Positions 9,601-18,800 of a DNA stretch of 64,000 bases are shown one piece after another. The stretch's first letter is position 1; every line of letters begins with the position of its first letter. Location of the stretch: assembly GCF_024399315.1 (NCBI RefSeq), contig NZ_CP075170.1:3782001-3846000 (forward strand), given 5' to 3'. The notes under the pieces were generated by a model that did no database searches, was not told where the DNA came from, and saw only the letters and a list, made by a program, of their open reading frames with translations. The translations under genes and the position numbers were made by a program. The DNA is from Chryseobacterium sp. MA9 (GTDB taxonomy: Bacteria; Bacteroidota; Bacteroidia; Flavobacteriales; Weeksellaceae).

Positions 9601-12600
9601 CCTTGTCCGAATGCTTTGGTAGAAGACTTGTATTCCTGTCCTAGTTTATTGGTATATTTCTTTGAAATATCTCCATCAGAGTCGTATTGAATAACAGTAA
9701 TATTTGCATTATCGTCTCTTTTATATTCATAAGTGCTTGTTCCTCCTAAGTTGGTTTTAGAAGTCAATAGTTTTCCCCAAGTATCATAAGTATTGATAAG
9801 GGTATTTCCTAAAGGATCGGTTTGTTTTTTTATTTGTCCCCAATCATTGTATTCAATATTAGTTTCTAATCCTAAATTATCTGTTTTTTGTATTACAAAT
9901 CTACCTTTGGGATCATACAAAGTGCTATTGGTTTGGGTTTGGGAATCTACACTATTGCTGGTCGTTTTTCCGGTGATATTTCCAAAACCATCATAATTAT
10001 AAGTTTCCAGCAAATATCCTGTATTATCCCTATTCCACGTTTTCTGTGTTTTTAAAAGATTATGTTCATACGTGTATTCTTCTTTTACCGATTTTGTATC
10101 ACCATAAGCCTGAGTAGCATCCGTTTTAGTTTTCAGACGACCTATGTAATAATCTGCTCCTATTCCCGAAGGATTATGGATATATTCAAATGTAGATGTA
10201 GTAATTCCATATCCATTATTGACATTGGAAATACTTTGGTTGGGTAAATAGTAGTCTCCATAGGTAATATTTCCTGTTGTAATGGTTCCGGTTAAAAAGT
10301 CTTTGGATATTGTACTTTTTGGAACAAGAGCTGTTATCACCTTTGGTTTATCGGTATCAGCGATTACCCCTGTTACGATTTGTCCGTTTAATAATTTATC
10401 GGTCTGATAAATTGTAGATTTAAAGCTTAAAAGCTGCGTATTATTCTCTGAAATATCTGCCGGGAAGATATTGTTTTCATTATTGGTTCTGATGCTCCAT
10501 TCTTTTATTGTTGTGCCATCATTTAATGGATCCATTTCAATTCCTGACCATATCTTGGTATTTTCAAAGCCATCAGCATACCATGAAGAACGTGAGGACT
10601 GACGGAAGCCGATCATTCCTTTGCCTTGCAAATGGCTTAAGAATCCTCTGTATCTGAAGTCCTGCTTCCTGCCTTCTTGTTTAAGCTGGGATACAACAAA
10701 AGATAATGGAATCTGTTCTAATTCAAAATAAGGGAACAACTCTTTTTTTACCGGCTTGTAGAAGTTTGTATCAGCATTAGAATTAAGTTCTTGATAAGAA
10801 ACTTCAGTTGTAATATCACTCTGTTTAATAAATTTGATTCTTGCTAATGAAGGGGTGTATGAATATCCATATTGAGTAACATAATTGTAAGGACAGCCAA
10901 TTACGCCTGAGCAGTCATCAGGCTTTCCTATTGATATAATTTGCTGATTCGTTTTGTTTAAACTTAATGTTCCGAAAGGAATAACTTTTTGGGCATATTC
11001 TCTACTCCAATCCCTAACTCTATAAAAATTTAAATCTCCATTGGTTTGAATAGGTGAACTTTGTAAAAAAGCACTGTCTCCTCCTGCGCTTGAATAGAAA
11101 GCTTTGGCAAAATTTGCAGTATTGTCCGTTGTTGTCTTATTAACTGAATAAACGAAAGTACGCAAAACCGTTTTCTCTTCATCATGATGCTGACTCCATT
11201 CATGATTTGTCATAAATACATAACTAACAATAATATCTGATTTGCCATCTGCATCTAAGTCTGCAACATTGTATTGAAAATATCTGCTATCTGAATATGA
11301 ACAACCTCCTCCTGATTCCCATACATGATGACTTGTTTCCTTTAATACTTCTGTCCCGGAGCTATAGTAGATAAAATTATTAATATAAGATTGGTTAAAC
11401 TTCTTTCCATCCGAAAGAAATAGATTCCAGTTATAAGACTTATTAGCTTGAGGAACTAAAGCATCTACTTTATTGTCTCCATTAAAGTCACCATATAGAG
11501 TGCCAGAAGATATACCTTCAAGTTTCTGTCCGGAAAATTCTCCAATATTTACTTTCGCATAAGTTCCAGCAGTTTGTTTACGGAAATTATAGACACCAGT
11601 AATAGTACCATCAAATTTTATTTGTACAATATCTTGTATACCATCTCCATTTAAATCAATATAGTGGTTGTCTTTGTTAGGGTCTCCTGAAGTATTAATA
11701 CTAACTCCTTGATCATATTTGTAAATACTATTGCTAACATCTGTATTTTCATCAATATCCATGATAAATGATGAGTAGTATGTGAAATTATCTACAGTGC
11801 CACCATCGGGAGGAATAATATAATTAGGAGAATTTTCTGATTCCATTTCAGCAAGAATATCGCTTCCATATTCTACATTTGAAGAATTAATGGAAGGATG
11901 CAGAAGAGATGGTGTTTCACTGATGGGATTTATACTGCTGCTAGAAATGGAATTTGGTTCTAGTGGCGGGCTTGTGCAGCGGTTTCGTTTGCCAAATCCT
12001 ATCATTAGTTCGGAAATACCATCTCCATCATAATCATAGCTGTCTAAATAGTTTACACTTAGTTGTGATGTTTCTATACATTCAGTGCCTCCACTTAATT
12101 CTCCTCCAGGATTGTATATATTATATGGTATTAATTTTGAGAATTCTAGTTTAAAATTTAGACCAGAAACGTCTATTGAATATACCAGAAGCTCATAGTT
12201 GGGTTTCTTAGGATCTGAAGTTGCTACTTTATGTGGTATTACAACACCTAATTTATTTTTCACATAGCCATCTTTCTTAAAAGTTATAGTTGCTGCTTTT
12301 GCAAATTCACTTGATGTAAACCGATTAAGCTCATATTTTAACGGCATAATTGGCACGTCTTTATAGACTGAATTCCTGAAGTTAATAACCCCTACCTGCA
12401 CAGAACCGGCAGTTCCAGGGGTAGGAATATATTCAAGATAGTCAGTAATACCATCCATGTCAAAATCACCATATTTTTTTGTATTTGTATTTGCAATATT
12501 GTTTTCCTTAGTTGTTTCCTCATTGCTTGCTTGATAAGGTTCGTATTCTATGGTAATTGGATTAGCATATTGATCATTGGAATTGTATTCCGTTACTTTG

Positions 12601-13679
12601 TTTACAAACTGATAGTTTGTTCCATTATCTGCATAGGTAATTGCATATCTTTTAAATTGGTTTCCATTAGTTTTTACAATAATCTCTTTTAATAGTTTAT
12701 TTTGTATAAACTTAACGCCATTTAAATAATTTATTTCTTTTAAAAATCTTTCATTAAAATAATTAAATTCAATTTTATTGAAATGTGGCTTAGTTATCTT
12801 TTCATTTCCTCCCCATTCTATAGAAGAGATTAAACTAACATTGGTTGATACTGCTTGAGAATAGTTATAAGTGATATAATTTCCATTTATATCTTTCCAT
12901 TTTACAATATTATAATCAACAGGAGTGATTGATGTGCTGCTACTTGATGTTATAGCTCCATACCATGCCTGGGTTCCGTCTTCAAAAGTGACTTCCCAAT
13001 ATTCAGGTCCTTTCCATAATTGTCCTGTAATTGCTCCAAATGATTTTATCTTGATATTGGAATATTTCTCCGTCACATATTCTGCGCCGTCTTTACCATA
13101 TTCGCCTGACTTAAGAATCAATCGCTGTCCATTAAAACTATAATAATCAGAATAATCCAATTGTATTCCTTTTACTTCTCCATCCTTTTCAATATTCCTG
13201 CCAACTCTTGAGATTGTCGTAACCCCGGAAAGATTCCAAGAATATCCTGCAATCCCATTAGAAGAACCGCTGGTATACACTAAATTAACCTGAGGTGCTA
13301 CACTTTTCACTCCCGGGGGTAAAGCAATAGGTAAAGTAAACTGTAATTGCCCAGCTCCGTTAACCTCAATATTACCCTTGGTATCATGAAAATTCTTTCC
13401 ATCCGGGGCTGTTGTTCCCGATGGATTAGTTGCCCCCGCATTTGAATCTGTGGGTCCTCCGCCGGGATTCTCTGTAGCAGGTCCAATTTTGGCTACAAAA
13501 GGATTTCAAATAGTTGCTTTAGCCTGAAATCCTTGAGCAAGTACTACTACTTGTGGATCCTGAATGGTTCTTGAGGTACTTTCCGCCTGATACAGTATGG
13601 TCTGTGAAAAGCCCAATACTGAACATAAAGACAGTATGAATGATGAAAATAGTTGTATTTTCTTAGCGTAAAGTTTCAT
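6675..13679 (-). CDS. Giant SpvB/TcdB-type Rhs-repeat protein, interrupted by an in-frame TGA
   Basis: Read through, the frame codes for 2334 residues. It opens with a signal peptide (MKLYAKKIQLFSSFILSLCS) and an LAQGFQAKAT segment. After an in-frame TGA at codon 58 the same frame continues with an SpvB-like domain (QVNLVYTSGSSNG), FG-GAP/VCBS-like Asp-rich repeats (DLNGDGIQDIVQ, DLDADGKSDIIV), many YD/Rhs repeats (YDPKGR, YDNKGR) and the Rhs core (PYNTQNYNKYGYVFNNPLMF). A Gly/Ala-rich hydrophobic stretch and a distinct tail from WDLDGDGKMDLGEANNWYRKG to the end follow. Such proteins are toxin-delivery shells, and the tail is a candidate toxin domain. The first possible restart after the TGA is a GTG at 13310, which would leave 2211 residues without a secretion signal. 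Confidence 0.88.
13506..13508 (-). other. In-frame TGA at codon 58 of the Rhs gene
   Basis: Codon 58 counted from ATG 13679 is TGA, flanked by AAAGCAACTATT and AATCCTTTTGTAGCC. The frame is open on both sides, and the residues after the stop (NPFVAKIGPATENPGG) continue the same Gly/Pro-rich leader. One base change separates TGA from a Ser, Arg or Gly codon. It could be a true nonsense mutation or a sequencing error. Confidence 0.85.
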
Positions 13680-13684
13680 GATTC

Positions 13685-14152
13685 TTATCGTTTGGTGATG
13701 TTTTTACTGAAAATTCTGCCATCTTTTAGCGTAAAGCGTACAACATATACTCCCCAGTCATACCCAATCATATTGATTTTGATCTGACGATTTAAGCCTG
13801 GAATATTCTGCTGCTGGAATTTCCAATGAACAGTACTGTGTTGATACAATGCAACGGATTCTATTAATCCATCTACTTCCTCTGTCCAGTCTATGGTAAG
13901 ATAATCATTAACAGGAACCGGATACAGGCGTATTTGTTTCAGGAAAGCTTTTTCATCAATAACAGGAACTTCTCTGGTAGTGGTTGCTACTTTTGACTCT
14001 TTTGAAACAATTTCTTCGGCTTTTTTAGCCGCAGCATCGATTCCTCTGTATCTCTGGTTTCCAGCTTCATCATATTTGAAATAAACTTCGGTCTGGGAAA
14101 AGCCGAAGAACCCTATCATCAGCGATGATAGTGAGAGTAATTTTCTTTTCAT
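13685..14152 (-). CDS. Small secreted protein with T9SS type A sorting domain
   Basis: This is a 155-residue exported protein. A signal peptide ends FGFSQ, and the mature N-terminus is FKYDEAGNQRYRG, which resembles a single YD (Rhs) repeat. After a charged linker the C-terminal 80 residues look like a T9SS type A domain (LYPVPVNDYLTIDW, then a terminal WGVYVVRFTLKDGRIFSKNITKR). Such tails direct a protein through the type IX secretion system to the surface. Gaps of six bases to the upstream gene and five to the Rhs gene place it firmly in the operon. Its Rhs-like head and sorting tail suggest it helps surface display of the Rhs protein, but that is inference. Confidence 0.8.
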   Translation of the reverse strand: MKRKLLSLSSLMIGFFGFSQTEVYFKYDEAGNQRYRGIDAAAKKAEEIVSKESKVATTTREVPVIDEKAFLKQIRLYPVPVNDYLTIDWTEEVDGLIESVALYQHSTVHWKFQQQNIPGLNRQIKINMIGYDWGVYVVRFTLKDGRIFSKNITKR

Positions 14153-14158
14153 TTGTGG

Positions 14159-15028
14159 TTATTTTTTTGTTGATAATAATTTCTGAACCTGCTGCTCGAG
14201 CTTTTCAATTTTAGCAGATTGGACTTTTAAATCTTCATTTTCATCCTTAAGATGTTTCAGCTGTTCTGCCTGTTGCTTTATTTGTTTATTCTGATCAATT
14301 GAGTACAATGTAAGTTCTTCTATTTTTTGTAATAGTTTAATTTGAAATTCTCCCACGTTTACACCTTCTTTTTCCATAACCTTTGCAGAAGCAATTTCAG
14401 GAAGATGTTTCTTTTCTTTGATATGTTTTTCAACTTCTTCTAATTTTGGGAGATCGTATTTTTCATCAAATACAAAATCAGCAGTAGGAGTTAGGGTTAC
14501 TTTTAATTCTTTGGCTTCAAACTTTCCTTGTAATGAAGTATTGCCATTGGGCATAATGGCCATTTGCACTTTCTTGTTTGTAATAAAATTAATTGCTCCA
14601 AAATCTGGGGATGGAGTATCATTTTCAATATTAAAGTCACCATAAGTTCCATATCTGAAGCCATTACCTGCGTATGTAGAATTTACTTCCAGATTAGCAG
14701 TAGTACTATTATATGTTAAACCGACTATAGCACTACCCCCGGTTGGCCCGGAGGATGTAAACTTTCCTAAAACCAAATTCTGGTTATTTATATTATCCTG
14801 AGCTACATGCAATTTGGCATCGGGACTTATAACTCCTATCCCCACATTCCCATTAGGCTTAATTCGAACAACCTCAATACTATTAGATTTCAAAACTAAC
14901 GGTTGATTATCTGTAGTTCCAATAAAATTATTGGATGGATTAGTCCCTGAATTCCCTGTGATATTCCAGCTTTGTGCGAAAGTAAATGATGAAACTAGAA
15001 GTGCAATCGAAAATAATTGTGTTTTCAT
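14159..15028 (-). CDS. Tail-fibre-like secreted coiled-coil protein, first gene of the Rhs operon
   Basis: This is a 289-residue exported protein. A signal peptide ends SSFTFAQ. A phage tail-fibre-like head (NPSNNFIGTTDNQPLVLKSN, then NGNVGIGVISPDAKLHV) follows. The C-terminal part contains KKHLPEIASAKVMEKEGVNV and LLQKIEELTLYSIDQNKQI, a segment often seen in Bacteroidota fibre-like proteins, and ends in a long heptad coiled coil rich in Glu, Lys and Leu. The pattern suggests a trimeric extracellular fibre. It lies first in a tightly packed operon leading to the Rhs gene, so it may anchor or present that complex. I know of no fixed biochemical role for the family. Confidence 0.75.
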   Translation of the reverse strand: MKTQLFSIALLVSSFTFAQSWNITGNSGTNPSNNFIGTTDNQPLVLKSNSIEVVRIKPNGNVGIGVISPDAKLHVAQDNINNQNLVLGKFTSSGPTGGSAIVGLTYNSTTANLEVNSTYAGNGFRYGTYGDFNIENDTPSPDFGAINFITNKKVQMAIMPNGNTSLQGKFEAKELKVTLTPTADFVFDEKYDLPKLEEVEKHIKEKKHLPEIASAKVMEKEGVNVGEFQIKLLQKIEELTLYSIDQNKQIKQQAEQLKHLKDENEDLKVQSAKIEKLEQQVQKLLSTKK

Positions 15029-15144
15029 AATTATTAATTAAAATTTGTTTTTTGTAAAGCTATAGCCGCAAGGCGACAATTGGTGTCGTGTTAATAATAA
15101 TTTTATTATCAATTGGTAAATGTCCCTGACGAATTTTTAATTCG

Positions 15145-15152
15145 CAAATTTA
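15145..15152 (-). promoter_or_regulatory. Probable promoter (-7 box) of the Rhs operon
   Basis: On the minus strand this reads TAAATTTG, matching TAnnTTTG, about 117 bases upstream of the first gene. No clear TTG is seen at the -33 position. Confidence 0.45.
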
Positions 15153-15286
15153 TAAAAATATGTTATTTATTTTAAGAATTATTTTATATATTAATATTTT
15201 TTAATAGAAACTATTTGGTATTGTATTTTATTTAATAAATATTTCTTTTTGTTGTTTTTTTATTGTTATAATTATCTATATGGTGA

Positions 15287-15333
15287 TTTTTTTTAGCTCC
15301 AGTTTATTTGATAGAATAAACTGGAGCTAAAAA
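15287..15333. repeat. Perfect 19-bp inverted repeat without a U-tract
   Basis: The arm TTTTTAGCTCCAGTTTATT (15290-15308) is exactly complementary to 15315-15333, with a six-base loop. A run of eight T precedes the left arm and five A end the right arm, so neither strand gives the U-tract of a terminator. The 375-base gap between divergent genes at 15029-15403 otherwise holds only the two promoter boxes listed. Confidence 0.75.
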
Positions 15334-15390
15334 TTATACTTTTTATGAGCGAGTTATATAGCAAGAGTTCTCAATTTTAGAAAAAATCTC

Positions 15391-15398
15391 TACCTTTG
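15391..15398 (+). promoter_or_regulatory. Promoter (-7 box) of the DUF6660-like gene
   Basis: TACCTTTG fits TAnnTTTG and ends only five bases before the ATG at 15404. The mRNA would therefore be leaderless or nearly so. No TTG is visible around -33. Confidence 0.5.
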
Positions 15399-15403
15399 TA
15401 ACA

Positions 15404-15727
15404 ATGAACCTCTTAAGATGGATACTGGCAATTTACTTCATGGCGCTATCATTGATGCCATGTGAAGACACGTCTCATCCGTTGAATATAGGTGATAATA
15501 AGATTTCATTAAGTATTAATGGAGTTCATTCTACAGAAAAAGGAGATATCTGTTCTCCGCTCTGTGCATGCAGTTGTTGTCAGATGACGGTTTCTGCGTT
15601 TAAAATGGATCCTTTGTTGGAAATTCCTGAGCAGATACCTGCTTATTTTTCAAAGAAAATCTTATTCCATAAAAACGACTTTGCTTACCAGATTTACGAT
15701 CCTATCTGGCAGCCTCCTAAAATTTAA
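15404..15727 (+). CDS. DUF6660-like small Cys-rich protein
   Basis: This is a 107-residue protein with an N-terminal hydrophobic segment (LLRWILAIYFMALSLMPC) and a central cysteine cluster CSPLCACSCCQ. It ends in an IYDPIWQPPKI tail. The arrangement agrees with the DUF6660 family that commonly precedes CusA/CzcA genes in flavobacteria. The assignment comes from memory of the family and not from a search. Five cysteines within 11 residues could bind Cu(I), Ag(I) or Zn(II) in the periplasm or membrane. The CusA-TolC gene begins 147 bases downstream with its own operator and promoter, so the two genes may be separately controlled. Confidence 0.75.
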   Translation: MNLLRWILAIYFMALSLMPCEDTSHPLNIGDNKISLSINGVHSTEKGDICSPLCACSCCQMTVSAFKMDPLLEIPEQIPAYFSKKILFHKNDFAYQIYDPIWQPPKI

Positions 15728-15783
15728 TTTTAATTGACTTTTAGAAAGTTAAACTTTCTAATGCTTAAATGTGCTTGAAACTT

Positions 15784-15798
15784 TGCAATACCATTGCA
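15784..15798. promoter_or_regulatory. Candidate Fur-family operator upstream of the CusA-TolC gene
   Basis: TGCAATACCATTGCA is a 15-bp near-palindrome (arms TGCAAT/ATTGCA). It differs at one position from the copy at 23907-23921. Both lie 28 bases upstream of the respective TAnnTTTG box and overlap the -33 region, as expected for a repressor site. The regulator at 23495 is the obvious candidate to bind it. Confidence 0.65.
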
Positions 15799-15811
15799 GA
15801 GGTTTTCAGGA

Positions 15812-15819
15812 TATTTTTG
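15812..15819 (+). promoter_or_regulatory. Promoter (-7 box) of the CusA-TolC gene
   Basis: TATTTTTG fits TAnnTTTG. A TTG inside the operator (15794-15796) lies 15 bases upstream, the same spacing as at the P-type ATPase promoter. Confidence 0.6.
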
Positions 15820-15874
15820 CTGCAGTATTTTATGCTGTATGCATTCACTTTTCAATAAAAATTAAATATCAATC

Positions 15875-18800
15875 GTGTTAGATAAAATCATAAAATTCAG
15901 TATCAAAAATAAAGTTATCATTGGGTTGATGACTCTGATACTGATTATCTGGGGAACGTGGAGTGCCACCAGATTACCAATAGATGCTGTACCGGATATC
16001 ACCAACAATCAGGTGCAAATCATTACCGTATGTCCTACATTGGCGGGGCAGGAAGTGGAACAGTTGGTTACCTTTCCTATTGAACAGAGCATTGCCAATG
16101 TTCCCGATATTCAGGAAACAAGAAGTATTTCAAGATTCGGACTGTCTGTGATTACAGTGGTATTCAAAGAAAATGTAGATGTTTACTTTGCAAGACAGCT
16201 CATTAATGAACAGCTGAAAAATGCAGTGGAAGAGATTCCAAAAGGAGTAGGAACTCCCGAGTTAGCTCCTGTAAGTACAGGTCTTGGAGAAGTATATCAG
16301 TACATTCTTCACCCTAAAAAAGGGAGCGAGAAGAAATACGATGCCAAAGAACTCAGAACCATGCAGGACTGGATCGTTCGTAGACAACTGAACGGAACTC
16401 CCGGAGTTGCGGAGATCAACAGTTTTGGTGGGGAATTAAAACAGTATGAAGTGGCCATTGATCCCAACCGTTTAAAAGCAATGGGAACAAGCATCACGGA
16501 AATATTTACTGCCCTTGAAAAAAACAATCAGAATACAGGAGGAGCTTATATTGATAAAAAGCCCAATGCCTATTTTATCCGCGGAATTGGCCTGGTTACC
16601 TCTTTGGAAGATATTAAAAACATTGCAGTTAAAAACGAAACCGGAAGCGTTCCGATTTTTATAAAAGACGTTGCTGATGTTCGTTTAGGAAGCGCCGTTC
16701 GTTATGGGGCATTGACGTATGACGGGAAAGTAGATGCTGTAGGTGGAGTCGTGATGATGCTCAAAGGAGCAAACAGTAATGAAGTGGTCAGCAATATCAA
16801 AGCAAAAATTCCAACCATTCAGAAATCTCTTCCCGATGATGTCATTATAGAACCGTTTCTGGATAGAACAGACCTGGTAGACAGAGCCATCAATACCGTA
16901 CAGAAAAACCTCATCGAAGGAGCATTGATCGTTATTTTCGTTCTAGTAATTTTCTTGGGAAATCTGAGAGCTGGACTTATCGTTGCTTCGGCCATTCCAC
17001 TTTCTTTACTGTTTGCATTGGGAATGATGAATGTTTTCGGAGTAAGTGCGAATCTGATGAGCCTTGGAGCCATAGACTTCGGATTGATTGTGGATGGAGC
17101 AGTTATCATTGTAGAAGCTACATTACACCATTTAGGAGTAAGGAAATCTGTCCGTGCCCTGACGCAGTCGGAAATGGATGAAGAAGTTTTCCTTTCCGCA
17201 TCAAAGATCAGAAGCAGTGCTGCTTTCGGAGAAATCATCATCCTTATCGTATACATCCCAATTCTTACCCTGGCAGGTGTAGAAGGTAAAATGTTTACCC
17301 CAATGGCAAAAACAGTAGGATTCGCTATTCTGGGAGCTTTGATTTTATCCCTGACCTATATTCCGATGATGAGCGCCTTGTTTTTATCTAAGAAAATATC
17401 ACACAAAGAAACTTTTTCTGATAAAATGATGAACCGCCTTCAAAAGATATATCAGCCATTATTACAGAAAGCTATCAAAGTAAAATATATAATTGTTTCT
17501 GCTACAGCTGTTGTTTTTCTGATTTCCGCTTTTATTTTTAAAAATATGGGTGGTGAATTTATTCCGCAGCTGCAGGAAGGAGATTTTGCATTTCACTGTA
17601 TTTTACCACAGGGGAGTTCACTCAGTCAGAGTATAGAAACTTCTATGCAGGCATCAAGATTGATCAAACAGTTTGATGAGGTGAAAATGGTAGTCGGGAA
17701 AACTGGTTCTGCTGAGGTTCCTACAGATCCCATGCCTCCTGAAGCTACTGATATGATTGTGGTATTGAAACCACAAAGTGAATGGAAAACCAAAAAATCA
17801 TACAATGAGCTAGCCGATGAGATCAGCGAAAAATTAGAAACGATTCCTGGAGTTTTTTTTGAGAAAAATCAACCTATTCAGATGCGTTTCAATGAGCTGA
17901 TGACCGGGATCAGACAGGATGTAGCAGTAAAAATATTTGGAGAAAACCTGGATTCTTTAACGATATATGCAGATAAGGTTGGAAAAATCATTCAGACAGT
18001 GGATGGAGCGACAGCCCCACAGATTGAAAGAGTCAGTGGTCTTCCGCAGATTAATGTTCAGTATGACAGAACGAGAATTGCCAATTATGGATTGAATATT
18101 GAAGATGTTAACAATGCAGTAAGTACAGCCTTTGCAGGAAAAGCTGCCGGACAGGTTTTTGAGAATGAAAGACGTTTTGATCTGGTCGTCCGCCTGGACA
18201 GTCTTCACAGAACGGATATTTCAGATGTGAATAACCTGATGATTACTTCCAATACAGGAACCCAGATTCCATTATCACAGGTGGCTAATATTAGTTATAA
18301 ATTAGGACCCGCACAGATCAGCCGTGAACAGGGAAAACGTAGAATCGTTATTGGATTCAACGTAAAAGATCGTGATGTGGAAAGTGTGGTGAAAGATATT
18401 CAGGCAAAACTTAATAAAGTGAAACTTCCTTCAGGATATTACTTTACTTACGGAGGTCAGTTTGAAAATCTACAGGAAGCAAGCAAACGTCTGATGATAG
18501 CCGTTCCGGTGTCATTGCTTCTTATTTTTATGCTCTTGTATTTTACCTTCCGCTCGTTCAAACAGGCTGCATTGATTTTTACAGCGATTCCTATGAGTGC
18601 CATTGGCGGTGTATTTGCGCTTTTAGTGAGAGATATGCCGTTCAGTATCAGTGCCGGGATCGGATTTATTGCTCTTTTTGGAGTGGCAGTTCTTAACGGA
18701 ATTGTTTTGATAGGAACATTCAACCAATTGGAAAAAGATGGTGAAACCGATATCCTGAAAAGAGTATTTGAAGGAACAAAAACGAGATTAAGACCTGTAT

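Noticed and set aside
6675..13310. An insertion sequence or phage origin for the Rhs operon
   Set aside because: No transposase, integrase, att site or flanking direct repeat is visible, and codon use matches the neighbours.
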